A stretch of 64,000 nt of DNA from Gammaproteobacteria bacterium (GCA_026398815.1 JAPLSA010000015.1:62001-126000), one strand, 5' to 3'. Shown: positions 10,448 through 19,748, counted from the stretch's first letter. Numbers and translations are program-made. The notes: generated from the sequence alone by a model not told the origin.

Positions 10448-11203
10448 ATGACATCCGTCCCGCTGATGCGCTGTCCCGACCGCCACCCCCGTTCCGCCAC
10501 CCGCCGGCTCGCCGCCGCCACGGCCTTCCTGCTGCTCGGCCTGTCCGTCGCCCCGCCGCTGATGGCCGATGAGGTGCCGCCGCCGGCCGAGATGGCCGAG
10601 CGCCTGAAAGCCTGCGCCGCCTGTCATGGCGACGAAGGCCGCACCGTTGGCGACACCTACTACCCGTCGATCGCCGGCAAGCCGGCCCGCTACCTCTACA
10701 ACCAGCTGGTCAGCTTCCGCGACGGCCGCCGCCAGCACCGGGTGATGGCGTCGATGCTCGGCGTGCTGTCCGACCGCTACCTCGGCGCGATCGCCACCTG
10801 GTACGCCGCCCAGCCGCACGCGAAGCAGCCGGCCTTCGAAGGGGCGACCGCCGAACAGCTGGCGATCGGCGAACGGCTGACCGTGGCCGGCGATTCCAGC
10901 CGCAACATCCCGCCCTGCCAGGACTGCCACGGCGAGCAGCTGACCGGCGTGCAGCCGTCGATTCCCGGCCTGCGCGGCCTGCCGACCCGTTATCTGGATG
11001 CCCAGATCAGCGCCTGGAAGCAGGGCCAGCGGCAGGCCAGCGCACCGGACTGCATGGGCAAGATCGCGCGCAGCCTGACGGCCGCCGAGATCACCGCGAT
11101 CAGCGCCTGGCTGGCCAGCCAGCCGTATCCGGACGATGCGCCGCCGGCCGATCGCCTGCCGCATGACCGCCTGCCGCTCGACTGCGGCGGGGTGCTGCCA
11201 TGA
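10448..11203 (+). CDS. Dihaem cytochrome c (c4-like)
   Basis: 251 residues with a signal peptide (AAATAFLLLGLSVAPPLMA) and two c-type haem sites: CAACH at residues 56-60 and CQDCH at 157-161. Two similar halves, each with one haem and a PSIAGKPARYLYNQL / PSIPGLRGLPTRYLDAQI segment, identify it as a cytochrome c4-type electron carrier exported to the periplasm. An alternative in-frame ATG at 10466 would shorten the leader by six residues. The stop overlaps the next cytochrome start as ATGA, so both are made together. Confidence 0.88.
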   Translation: MTSVPLMRCPDRHPRSATRRLAAATAFLLLGLSVAPPLMADEVPPPAEMAERLKACAACHGDEGRTVGDTYYPSIAGKPARYLYNQLVSFRDGRRQHRVMASMLGVLSDRYLGAIATWYAAQPHAKQPAFEGATAEQLAIGERLTVAGDSSRNIPPCQDCHGEQLTGVQPSIPGLRGLPTRYLDAQISAWKQGQRQASAPDCMGKIARSLTAAEITAISAWLASQPYPDDAPPADRLPHDRLPLDCGGVLP

Positions 11204-12459
11204 ACCTGCGCCGCTTCGTGGTGATGGGTGGCGCGGTTCTGGCCGCCTTCCTGTTTTCGGTCTGGCTGAATGCCCCGGATCTGGATCTCGACCCGATCGC
11301 GCCGCCGAACCTCGCCTCGGCGACCACCGAACAGGTGCGCGCCGGCGAATACCTGGTGCGGGTCGGCAACTGCGCCGGCTGCCACACCGCGCAGGGCGGT
11401 CCGCCGTTTGCCGGCGGCCGGGCGATCGACACGCCGTTCGGCGCCGTCTATTCCAGCAACCTGACGCCGCATGACGAAACCGGCCTTGGCCGCTGGACCG
11501 ACGCCGACTTCTACCGGGCGATGCGCCACGGCCGCTCGAAGGACGACCGCTGGCTGTCGCCGGTGTTTCCGTATACGAGCTACACGAACCTGACGCGCGC
11601 CGATTCCGACGCCATCTTTGCGTGGCTGCGGGCGCTGCCGCCGGTCGACCGGGCGCAGCCGGAAGCGACGCTGCGCTCGCCCTACGAGCTGCAGCTGGCG
11701 ACCCGGGTCTGGCGCGCGCTGTACTTCAAGCCGGCCACCGATGCCGCGATCGCGGCGATGGATCGCGGCCAGTATCTGGTCGAAGGCCTGGGCCACTGTG
11801 CGGCCTGCCACACGCCGCGCGACGACCGTGGCGGGCCGATCGCTGCCAGCCGCTACATGGGCGGCGAGATCGCCGGCTTAAGTTGGGACGCGCTGCCGCT
11901 GGCCGGCCTCGGCGACGACCCGCACGATCCCGAAGGCCAGGAGCTGGCCGCGCTGCTGAAGACCGGCGTGCATTCCCGCGCAGCGGTCGCCGGGCCGATG
12001 GCCGAGGTGGTGTTCAACAGCCTGCAATACCTGCGCGACGACGACCTCGCCGCGATCGTCAGCTACCTGCGCCGCCTGCCGAAGGCCGAGCCGCCGGCCG
12101 CACCAAGGGTGCCCCGGGTGTCGGACGACGAGCGCGCCGCGCTGCGCAAGCGCGGCGCCACGATCTACGGCGAACACTGTGCTGAATGCCACGGCGACGA
12201 TGGCGAAGGCCAGCCGCGCCAGTATCCGGCGCTGGCCGGCAGCCGGCTGGTCAACGCCGTGTCGGCAACCAACGCGCTGCGGCTGACGCTCGACGGCGGC
12301 TTCCCGCCATCGACCGACGGCAACCCGTACCCCTACGGCATGCCGCCGTTCAGCCAGCGCCTGTCGCGTGCCGACATCGCTGCCGTGCTGACCTACATCC
12401 GCAGCGAATGGGGCAACGAGGCGCCGGCGGTGTCGGTGGTCGAGGTCGAACGCCGCTGA
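11200..12459 (+). CDS. Membrane-anchored trihaem cytochrome c
   Basis: 419 residues with an N-terminal hydrophobic anchor (VVMGGAVLAAFLFSVWL) and three haem sites: CAGCH at 58-62, CAACH near 198 and CAECH near 327. Three haems in this spacing, with GGRAIDTPFGAVYSSNLTP, resemble the cytochrome subunit of membrane-bound alcohol and gluconate dehydrogenases, which passes electrons to the quinone pool. No dehydrogenase subunit is next to it; its partner is the overlapping c4-like gene. Acting downstream of an unlinked periplasmic dehydrogenase or as a branch to an oxidase are both possible. Confidence 0.88.
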   Translation: MNLRRFVVMGGAVLAAFLFSVWLNAPDLDLDPIAPPNLASATTEQVRAGEYLVRVGNCAGCHTAQGGPPFAGGRAIDTPFGAVYSSNLTPHDETGLGRWTDADFYRAMRHGRSKDDRWLSPVFPYTSYTNLTRADSDAIFAWLRALPPVDRAQPEATLRSPYELQLATRVWRALYFKPATDAAIAAMDRGQYLVEGLGHCAACHTPRDDRGGPIAASRYMGGEIAGLSWDALPLAGLGDDPHDPEGQELAALLKTGVHSRAAVAGPMAEVVFNSLQYLRDDDLAAIVSYLRRLPKAEPPAAPRVPRVSDDERAALRKRGATIYGEHCAECHGDDGEGQPRQYPALAGSRLVNAVSATNALRLTLDGGFPPSTDGNPYPYGMPPFSQRLSRADIAAVLTYIRSEWGNEAPAVSVVEVERR

Positions 12460-12471
12460 CCGGCGGCGGCC

Positions 12472-12477
12472 TACAAT
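12472..12477 (+). promoter_or_regulatory. Candidate -10 box for the czcCBA-type operon
   Basis: TACAAT, 77 bases before the czcC-like ATG and 12 bases after the cytochrome stop. No good -35 hexamer lies 16-18 bases upstream, so activation by a regulator would be needed if it is real. Confidence 0.3.
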
Positions 12478-12553
12478 CGGCCGACATCCAGCAGGCCGGG
12501 TCGACGTCCGCAGACGCGCCACCGGCCCGACCCGCGAGGAGGGCGGCAATCCG

Positions 12554-13927
12554 ATGACCCGACGGCGGCAGGCCGCATGGCCGGCGATGGCATCGGCACC
12601 CGCTTCGGCAGCGCCCCGCTGGCGGCGCTGGGTGGCCCGGCACGCCGCCGCATTGCTGCTGACCACCGCGCTGCCCGCCGTTGCCGCAGACGCCGGGCCG
12701 CCAGCGGCGATGACGCTGCGCCAGGCCCTGCATGCGGCGCTGACCGGCAACCCGGAGCTGCGCAACTTCGCCTGGGACTTCAAGGCCCAGGACGCGCTGG
12801 CGGCGCAGGCCGCGCGCCGGCCCAATCCGCAGCTCAATGCCCAGGCCGAGGACTTTGCCGGCACCGGTGCCAGCCGGGGCTTCACCGGCAGCGAATTTTC
12901 GCTGTCGATCAGCCAGGCACTGGAACTGGGCGACAAGCGCCGCCGCCGCGTCGAACTGGCCAGCGAGCAGCGCCGGCTGATCGAGGCCGACCGGGCGATC
13001 CGCCAGCTCGACGTGGTGGCCGAGGTCGCCCGCAGATTCATCCGCGTGGTCGCCGACCAGGAACGCAGCCAGCTCGCCGAACGGGCCGTGGCCCTGGCCA
13101 CCGCGACCCGCGACGAGGTGCAGAAGCGGGTCGACGCCGCCCGTTCGCCGCTGGCCGAAGCCAGCCGCGCCGGCATCCAACTGGCCCGCGCCCGGCTCGA
13201 CCAGCAGCAGGTGGCGCGCCAGCTGGCCGGTGATCGCCAGCGGCTCGCCGCGCTGTGGGGCGATGCCGCGCCGGCCTTCGGCGAGGTTGCGGCGGCGCTG
13301 TACCGGCTGCCGGCAGTCGACGACTACGCGCGACTGCGCGAGAAACTGGCGCGCAATCCGGACCTGTCGCGCTTCGTCAGCGCGGCGCGGCTGCGCGAGG
13401 CCGAGCTGCGGCTGGCCATCGCCCAGGGCGTGCCGAACCTGACCGTGGAGGCCGGCCTGCGCCGCAACCAGGACAGCGACAGCCAGGGCCTGCTGTTCGC
13501 GCTGCAACTGCCGCTGACCGTCAACGACCGCAATCGCGGCAACATCGACGCGGCGCGGGCCGAGCGCGAGCGTCTCGATGCTGACCAGGCCGCGCTGGCG
13601 CTGCGGCTGTCCACCGAACTGTTCGCGCTGCACCAGCAGCTGGCGCAGGCGCGCGCCGAAGTCGAGGGGCTGGAACGGGAGATCCTGCCGCGCGCCCACG
13701 AGGCGCTCGACCAGGCGCGTTACGCCTGGCAGCGCGGCCGCTACGGCTATCTCGAATGGGTGGACGTGCAGCGCGAGCTGCTGGTGGTCGAGCGCCAGCA
13801 CATCGATGCGGCCGAGCAGTACCACCTGCAGCTGGCCGAGATCGAACGGCTGACCGGCGAAGCGCTGGCCGAAACCCTGCCCGAACCGCTGCCGCCATCC
13901 GCCGCCACCGGAACGCCACCGCCATGA
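12554..13927 (+). CDS. czcC: CzcC-like outer-membrane factor (TolC family)
   Basis: 457 residues with an N-terminal signal (AAALLLTTALPAVAADA) and two outer-membrane-efflux repeats rich in long amphipathic helices (LRQALHAALTGNPELRNFAW; QLAQARAEVEGLEREILPRA). This is the trimeric exit duct of a tripartite metal efflux pump. The start is backed by CGAGGAGGG about 11 bases upstream. It is the first of three overlapping genes; the stop shares ATGA with the adaptor. Its sequence type matches CzcC/CusC proteins that partner heavy-metal RND pumps. Confidence 0.88.
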   Translation: MTRRRQAAWPAMASAPASAAPRWRRWVARHAAALLLTTALPAVAADAGPPAAMTLRQALHAALTGNPELRNFAWDFKAQDALAAQAARRPNPQLNAQAEDFAGTGASRGFTGSEFSLSISQALELGDKRRRRVELASEQRRLIEADRAIRQLDVVAEVARRFIRVVADQERSQLAERAVALATATRDEVQKRVDAARSPLAEASRAGIQLARARLDQQQVARQLAGDRQRLAALWGDAAPAFGEVAAALYRLPAVDDYARLREKLARNPDLSRFVSAARLREAELRLAIAQGVPNLTVEAGLRRNQDSDSQGLLFALQLPLTVNDRNRGNIDAARAERERLDADQAALALRLSTELFALHQQLAQARAEVEGLEREILPRAHEALDQARYAWQRGRYGYLEWVDVQRELLVVERQHIDAAEQYHLQLAEIERLTGEALAETLPEPLPPSAATGTPPP

Positions 13928-14928
13928 CCGATGCCTGCCGCCGCGCCCTGCGCGCCACCGCGCTGCTGCTGAGCCTGCTGGGCGGCGCCGGCTGCCAGCG
14001 CGAGGCCGCGCCGCCCGCTGCGCCAGCGAACGCCGGCGCGGCCGCCGAAGATTCCGGGGCCGCCGAGCCGGTGGCGCGGATCAGCGCCGCCGCCAGCGCC
14101 AGGGTCGGCATCGTCACCGCCGTGGCCGGCCCGGCGACCCTGCGCGAGCGCTTGCCGCTGTATGGCACGGTGCGGCCGAACGCCGAGCGGGTGCGCGAGG
14201 TGGTGGCGCGCTTCCCCGGCTATGTGAAGACGGTCAGCAAGGCGGTCGGCGATCCGGTCAGCCGCGGCGAGGTGCTGGCGACCATCGAAAGCAACGAAAG
14301 CCTGCAGACCTATCCGGTGCTGGCGCCGATGTCCGGCACCGTCACCGCCCGCGAGGCCGATCCCGGCGAGCAGGCCGGCAGCGAGGTGCTGTTCTCGATC
14401 ACCGACCTGTCGACCGTGTGGATCGAGCTGAGCCTGTTCCCGGCCGATGTCGCCCGCGTGCGGCGCGGCCAGCGCGTCGAGATCGCCAGCGTCGACGGCC
14501 GGCTGCGCGGCAGCGGCGAGATCGAGCTGGTCGGCGCGCTCGGCCAGTCGGCCTCGCAGACGCTGACCGCCCGGGTGACGCTGGCCAATCGCGAACGCCA
14601 GTGGACGCCGGGCCTGTTCGTCAACGGCACGGTCGAGCTGGGCCGCGATCCGGTGCCGGTGGCGGTCGCCGCCAGCGCGCTGCAGCGGCTCGACGGCGTC
14701 GACACCGTGTTCGTGCCGGTGGCCGGCGGCTATGCCGCGCGCCGCGTCCGCACCGGCCGCGTCGATGACGAGGGCATCGAGATCGTCGACGGCCTGCAGG
14801 CCGGCGAGGCTTATGTCGCCGCCGGCAGCTTCGTGATCAAGGCCGAACTCGGCAAGGCCGGCCTTGCCGAGGACGACGACGACCACGACGCCGCAGCGGA
14901 CGACGACGGTCCTGGGGCCCGGCCGTGA
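13924..14928 (+). CDS. czcB: CzcB-like periplasmic adaptor
   Basis: 334-residue membrane-fusion protein with a hydrophobic export signal ending GGAGC (lipoprotein-like, though the -3 residue is atypical). The barrel-sandwich (biotinyl-lipoyl-like) half motifs are visible: GYVKTVSKAVGDPVSRGEVL and LAPMSGTVTAREADPGEQAG, followed by beta-barrel and membrane-proximal segments. The C-terminus is acidic with DDDDHDAAADDD, which could bind metal. It links the inner-membrane pump to the outer-membrane duct. Both ends overlap neighbours by four bases (ATGA, GTGA). Confidence 0.9.
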   Translation: MTDACRRALRATALLLSLLGGAGCQREAAPPAAPANAGAAAEDSGAAEPVARISAAASARVGIVTAVAGPATLRERLPLYGTVRPNAERVREVVARFPGYVKTVSKAVGDPVSRGEVLATIESNESLQTYPVLAPMSGTVTAREADPGEQAGSEVLFSITDLSTVWIELSLFPADVARVRRGQRVEIASVDGRLRGSGEIELVGALGQSASQTLTARVTLANRERQWTPGLFVNGTVELGRDPVPVAVAASALQRLDGVDTVFVPVAGGYAARRVRTGRVDDEGIEIVDGLQAGEAYVAAGSFVIKAELGKAGLAEDDDDHDAAADDDGPGARP

Positions 14929-17900
14929 TCGAAGCGGCCCTGCGCCTCGCGATCGAGCGGCGCGTGCAGGTGCTGCTGGCGGTGCTGCTGGCGGCAGCAC
15001 TCGGCGCCTGGAACTTCACCCGGCTGAACATCGACGCCGTGCCGGACCTGACCAATACCCAGGTGCAGGTCACCACCACGGCGGCCGGCGCCACGCCGCT
15101 GGAAGTGGAATCGAGCCTGACCTTGCCGGTGGAAACGGCGCTGGCCGGGCTGCCGGGGCTGCAGTACACGCGCTCGCAGTCGCGTTACGGGCTGAGCCAG
15201 GTAACGGCGGTGTTCGCCGATGACACCGACCTGTACTTCGCGCGCAGCCAGATCGCCGAGCGGCTGCAGGCGGTGCGCGAGCAGCTGCCGGCCGGCAGCG
15301 TGCCGAGGCTCGGCCCGGTGGCCACCGGCCTCGGCGAGATCGTGCTGTACGCCATCACCGCCGCCGACGGCGCCCGGCAGCCGGACGGCAGGCCCTGGGA
15401 TCTGGCCGCGCTGCGCGGCCTGCAGGACTGGACGATCCGCCCGCAGCTGCTGCAGGTGCCCGGCGTGTCGGAGATCAACACCACCGGCGGCTACCCGCGC
15501 GAATTCCAGGTGTCGCCGTCGCCGGCCCGCCTGCTGGCCTACGGCCTCGGCTTTGCGGAACTGGCCGAGGCGATTGCGCGCAACAACGGCACCGTCGGCG
15601 CCGGACAGGTCGAGCGCAACGGCGAGCAGGTGCTGATCCGGGTGCCGGGCCAGCTTAAGACCGCGCGCGACATCGCCGACGTGGTGGTCAGCCGTCGCGA
15701 TGGCGTGCCGGTGCGGATCGGCGATGTCGCCGAGGTCGGGCCGGGCGAGCCGCTGCGCAGCAGTGCGGCGCTGATCGACGGCCGCGAAGCGGTGATCGGC
15801 ACGGTGATCATGCGCATCGGCGAGAACAGCCGCCGCGTCGCCCGTGCCGCCGAACAGCGGCTGGAGGCGATCCGCGCCAGCGCGCCGGCCGGCGTGCATA
15901 TCGAAGCGCTGTACAGCCGCGCCACCCTGGTCGACCAGACCATCGACACCGTGCGCACCAATCTGTTCGAGGGCGCGGCGCTGGTGATCGCGGTGCTGTT
16001 CGTGATGCTCGGCAACCTGCGCGCGGCGCTGATCACCGCTGCGGTGATTCCACTGGCGATGCTGCTGACGGTGACCGGCATGGTGCAGTTCGGCGTCAGC
16101 GCCAACCTGATGTCGCTGGGCGCGCTGGACTTCGGCCTGATCGTCGACGGCGCGGTGATCATCGTCGAGAACTGCACGCGCCGGCTGGCCGAGGCGCAGG
16201 CCGCCGCCGCTGCGCCGCTGGCGGCCGCCGAGCGCCGCCGCATCGCCCACGAGGCGGCCCGCGAAGTGATCCGGCCCAGCCTGTTCGGCGTCGCCATCAT
16301 CACCCTGGTGTACCTGCCGATCTTCGCCTTCGAAGGCGCTGAAGCCCGTCTGTTCCAGCCGATGGCGATCACCGTGATGCTGGCGCTGGCGGCGGCGATG
16401 CTGTTCAGCCTGAGCTTCGTGCCGGCGGCGATCGCGCTGGCGCTGCGGCACGCCGGACCGGCGCACGAGCGCGGCCTGAGCCAGCGTCTGCGCCGTGGCT
16501 ATGCGCGACTGCTGCAACGGGCGCTGCATCGTCCGCTGCCGTGGCTCGCGGCGGCGCTGACGCTGGTGATCGGCAGCGCGCTCCTGGCGCCCCGGCTGGG
16601 TGCCGAGTTCATTCCGTCGCTCGACGAGGGCGATGTGCTGATCGAGGTCCGGCGCATCCCCGGCACCAGCCTGAGCCAGGGCCTGGCGCTGGAGAAGCAG
16701 CTCGACCAGGCGCTCGGCAGCCTGCCGGAAGTGCGCCGCGTGTTCGCCGGCATGGGCACCACCGAGGCGGCGATCGACCCGACCGCGCCCGGTGAAGGGG
16801 AAACCTATGTGCTGATGAAGCCGCGTTCGCAGTGGCCTGATCCCGACAAGCCGAAGGCGCAGCTGGTGCGCGAACTGCAGGCGGCGGCCGCGACCCTGCC
16901 GGGCACCGTCACCGAGTTCTCCCAGCCGGTGCAGCTGCGGATCAACGAACTGCTGTCCGGCATCAAGAGCGCGGTGGCGGTGAAGATCCACGGCGACGAC
17001 CTCGACACGCTGGCCCGGCTCGGTGCCCGCGTCGAGGCCCGGCTGGCCCGGCTGCCCGGCGCGGTCGACGTGCGCCTGGAAGCGACCGACGGCCTGCCGC
17101 TGCTGACCATCGAACCGAAGCGGCCGCTGCTGTATCGCTACGGCCTGAACGTGGCCGACCTGCAGGCGGTGGTGGCCGATGCGCTGGCCGGTCGTCCGGC
17201 CGGTCATCTGGTCGATGGCGATCGCCGTCACCCGATCGTCATCCGCCTTGCCGAAGCCACGCGCCAGGACCTGCGCGGTCTTGAACGGCTGCCGGTGCCG
17301 CTGCCCGGCGGCGGCGCGATTCCGCTCGGCGAAGTGGCGACCCTGGTGCTGGCCAGCGGCCCGAACCAGATTTCCCGCGACAACGGCAAGCGCCGGGTGA
17401 TCGTCACCGCCAATGTCGAAGGCCGTGATCTGGCCGGCTTCGTCGACGAACTGCGCGCCGTGCTGGCCCGCGACATCCGCCTGCCGCCCGGCGTCTGGCT
17501 CGACTACGGCGGTACCTACCAGCAGCTGGTGTCGGCGCACCGGCGGCTGGCGCTGATCGCGCCGCTGACGCTGGCCGGCATCGTCGCGCTGCTGTGGCTG
17601 GCGTTCGGCAGCCTGCGTTCGGCGCTGCTGGTGTTCAGCGGCGTGCCGCTGGCGCTGACCGGCGGTGTGCTGGCGCTGCTGGCGCGCGGCCTGCCGTTCT
17701 CGATCACCGCCGGCATCGGTTTCATCGCGCTGTCCGGCGTGGCGATCCTCAACGGCCTGGTGATGCTGAGCGTCATCGACCGCCTGCGCGACGACGGTCG
17801 CGCGCTCGACGAAGCGCTGCTCGAAGGCGCAGGCCTGCGCCTGCGGCCGGTGCTGATGACGGCGCTGGTGGCCTCGCTCGGCTTCCTGCCGATGGCGCTC

Positions 17901-18062
17901 AACACCGGCCTCGGCGCCGAGGTGCAGCGGCCGCTGGCGACCGTGGTGATCGGCGGCATCGTCAGCTCGACCTTGCTGACGCTGTTCGTGCTGCCGCTGT
18001 TGTATCGGCTGGTCTGGCGCGGTCAGGCAGCGCCACCCGCTGCGCCGGCGTCGGGCGCTTGA
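14925..18062 (+). CDS. czcA: CzcA-like heavy-metal RND efflux pump
   Basis: 1045 residues from GTG 14925. This is the inner-membrane proton/metal antiporter of a tripartite pump, with two repeats of one helix, a large periplasmic loop and five further helices. The fourth-helix motif LDFGLIVDGAVIIVEN places Asp402, Asp408 and Glu415 exactly as numbered in Cupriavidus CzcA, residues needed for proton-driven zinc/cobalt/cadmium transport; the copper/silver type (CusA) differs here. So a divalent-cation (Zn, Co, Cd or Ni) pump is more likely than a copper pump. The operon lacks an adjacent two-component regulator. Confidence 0.92.
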   Translation: MIEAALRLAIERRVQVLLAVLLAAALGAWNFTRLNIDAVPDLTNTQVQVTTTAAGATPLEVESSLTLPVETALAGLPGLQYTRSQSRYGLSQVTAVFADDTDLYFARSQIAERLQAVREQLPAGSVPRLGPVATGLGEIVLYAITAADGARQPDGRPWDLAALRGLQDWTIRPQLLQVPGVSEINTTGGYPREFQVSPSPARLLAYGLGFAELAEAIARNNGTVGAGQVERNGEQVLIRVPGQLKTARDIADVVVSRRDGVPVRIGDVAEVGPGEPLRSSAALIDGREAVIGTVIMRIGENSRRVARAAEQRLEAIRASAPAGVHIEALYSRATLVDQTIDTVRTNLFEGAALVIAVLFVMLGNLRAALITAAVIPLAMLLTVTGMVQFGVSANLMSLGALDFGLIVDGAVIIVENCTRRLAEAQAAAAAPLAAAERRRIAHEAAREVIRPSLFGVAIITLVYLPIFAFEGAEARLFQPMAITVMLALAAAMLFSLSFVPAAIALALRHAGPAHERGLSQRLRRGYARLLQRALHRPLPWLAAALTLVIGSALLAPRLGAEFIPSLDEGDVLIEVRRIPGTSLSQGLALEKQLDQALGSLPEVRRVFAGMGTTEAAIDPTAPGEGETYVLMKPRSQWPDPDKPKAQLVRELQAAAATLPGTVTEFSQPVQLRINELLSGIKSAVAVKIHGDDLDTLARLGARVEARLARLPGAVDVRLEATDGLPLLTIEPKRPLLYRYGLNVADLQAVVADALAGRPAGHLVDGDRRHPIVIRLAEATRQDLRGLERLPVPLPGGGAIPLGEVATLVLASGPNQISRDNGKRRVIVTANVEGRDLAGFVDELRAVLARDIRLPPGVWLDYGGTYQQLVSAHRRLALIAPLTLAGIVALLWLAFGSLRSALLVFSGVPLALTGGVLALLARGLPFSITAGIGFIALSGVAILNGLVMLSVIDRLRDDGRALDEALLEGAGLRLRPVLMTALVASLGFLPMALNTGLGAEVQRPLATVVIGGIVSSTLLTLFVLPLLYRLVWRGQAAPPAAPASGA

Positions 18063-18116
18063 CCTGCAACGGGGTCCACCTGCGTGAAGCGACCGCGCAC
18101 CAGGGGTGCGGATGGC

Positions 18117-18152
18117 AAAAAAATGCTGCCGCTCGTCCGGACGAGCGGCAGC
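18117..18152 (-). terminator. Rho-independent terminator of the DUF1329 gene
   Basis: A perfect 28-base palindrome (18125-18152, arms GCTGCCGCTCGTCC / GGACGAGCGGCAGC) followed, in the minus direction, by a seven-T run. It therefore ends minus-strand transcription 34 bases after the DUF1329 stop. In the plus direction there is no T run, so it is not a canonical terminator for czcA. Confidence 0.85.
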
Positions 18153-18185
18153 GCGCAGGGAGGACTTCTGCGAAAAGGGTGACGG

Positions 18186-19577
18186 TCAGACGGTGCCGAG
18201 TCGCTGGATGGCGGCGTTGGTCATGAACTTGTCGTAGGCATCGCCGCCGGGGTCCGAGAACGCGCTCTTGTAGCCGCCGGTCGCTTCCTTGGCGAGCCGG
18301 ATCAGCGTCATGCGATTCGCCTGGATATCGTGGAACTGGGCGCAGTTCCACGACCAGTCCGGATGGCCTTCGGCGTCGAGAACCTCCGCCTTGTCGTTCT
18401 TCAGCTGACCGGTCGCGAACTCCGTCTGCTTGTACAGCGCGCCGCGCCGGTCGTAGCTGATCTGCGTGATCATCGTTCCATTGCGGACATCGCTGTAGGT
18501 GCGGCGGCGTCCCACCGGAGCGCGCGGATAGCCGGTCGGTTCAGCGTCCCAGACCAGTGCTTCGGGGATCAGCTCGAAGGTCTTGTCGAAGAAGGTCTTG
18601 CCCTGCGGGCCGCCGTGGAATGGCGACAGCCAGTTCGGATCCTTGCCGCCGTACCAGTTGTGGCTGCCGGAACAGGCGCCGAGCATCGGGCGACGATCGA
18701 CGACCTTGTAATTGCCCCAGGTCAGCATCGGATCTCCAGCGCCCCAGGCGTCGGTCAGGAACAGGTTGACGCCAGGCACCAGCGGCTCGAAGCGCTGGTT
18801 GGTCGGGAACTGGCGCACCCGGCGGAACTGCGGCAGGTAGCCGTAGAGATCGGGAAACTTCCGCTGGTCGTAGTACCAGGTGCTGAGGAAGGAAGCGCCG
18901 GCCTGCTCCTGCGGCGAGGTGAACAGTGCGGTGTTCAGGCGCAGCAGATCCTTGCGCCCGTTGAGCACCTTGGCATCGTTCCGTCCCGTGGTCTGCAACT
19001 CGAACCAGACCAGGTCGTACTGGTAGGACAGGCCGCCGTCCGGACCGAGCGACCAGATTGGAATCGCGTACTGGGAGTAGTCGTGGCGCCCCCAGCTGGT
19101 GCTGATGTCGGCGCAGCATTCCTCGGCGGTCTTCGGGTCGGGAAATGGCATGCCGCCAGCCCAGATGGCGCCTTCCTTGCCGTCCGTCCAGATGTTGCCA
19201 TCCGGTCCGAACTTGGCTCGGCCGGTGTTCTTGAGTGTCAGCTCGAGATACCGGTGATTGAACATCTTGGTGATGTCCTTGTTCGAGTCCTTGATGAAGA
19301 TCCTTCGACCCATCTCCTTGATCTGCTTGTAGCAGATGGGATCGAGCAAATCCTTGACCACATCGACGTTCGCTGCGGTGACCTGATCGCCTGGCTTGAT
19401 CTTGCCCTTGGTGTAGGCCTCGATGTGGAGGAGTTCGTCGGGATAAGCCTTGGTGACTTCGCCGGTATTGCCGATGGTTGGCCAGAGCGGGGCGAGCACG
19501 CCACCGCCAAGGCCTTTGGCAACCTTTTCAGCGAACATTCTTCGGCTGTAATTGAAATCGTATTTCTTGATGCGCAT
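18186..19577 (-). CDS. DUF1329 protein with twin-arginine signal
   Basis: 463 residues. The DUF1329 family are exported proteins, often encoded with DUF1302 outer-membrane proteins and RND exporters in aromatic, terpene or steroid degradation regions; none of those partners is beside this one. The N-terminus has YSRRMFAEKVAKGLGGGVLA, a twin-arginine-like motif before a short hydrophobic stretch, implying export as a folded protein. ATG 19577 has an ideal GGAGGT 8-10 bases upstream; the frame continues upstream but without support. Base composition is visibly less GC-rich than in the czc genes. It follows the zinc-ribbon gene on the same strand after a 186-base gap holding a hairpin. Confidence 0.85.
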   Translation of the reverse strand: MRIKKYDFNYSRRMFAEKVAKGLGGGVLAPLWPTIGNTGEVTKAYPDELLHIEAYTKGKIKPGDQVTAANVDVVKDLLDPICYKQIKEMGRRIFIKDSNKDITKMFNHRYLELTLKNTGRAKFGPDGNIWTDGKEGAIWAGGMPFPDPKTAEECCADISTSWGRHDYSQYAIPIWSLGPDGGLSYQYDLVWFELQTTGRNDAKVLNGRKDLLRLNTALFTSPQEQAGASFLSTWYYDQRKFPDLYGYLPQFRRVRQFPTNQRFEPLVPGVNLFLTDAWGAGDPMLTWGNYKVVDRRPMLGACSGSHNWYGGKDPNWLSPFHGGPQGKTFFDKTFELIPEALVWDAEPTGYPRAPVGRRRTYSDVRNGTMITQISYDRRGALYKQTEFATGQLKNDKAEVLDAEGHPDWSWNCAQFHDIQANRMTLIRLAKEATGGYKSAFSDPGGDAYDKFMTNAAIQRLGTV

Positions 19578-19723
19578 CACGGGTACCTCCAATCGAACGG
19601 GAATACGGATATCAGTTCTGAACGGCATGCAGGCTCTAGATGCGCCTGTTCAACCAGGTGCTGAATCGGAAGATTTCAGTCTTGACGCATCACCGCAGCG
19701 ATGGTCTGTATTGATTGATGGCG

Positions 19724-19748
19724 ATCACGCGGATTCTTTCCGCGTGAT
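19724..19748 (-). promoter_or_regulatory. 10-bp-stem hairpin between zinc-ribbon gene and DUF1329
   Basis: ATCACGCGGA and TCCGCGTGAT form a perfect stem around TTCTT, 16 bases after the zinc-ribbon gene stop on the minus strand. No T run follows, so it is not a classic terminator. It may be an RNA-processing or attenuation hairpin, or a protein-binding site. Confidence 0.5.

Noticed and set aside
18117-18152. Terminator of czcA on the plus strand
   Set aside because: The T run lies on the minus-strand side only, so the hairpin ends the DUF1329 transcript instead.
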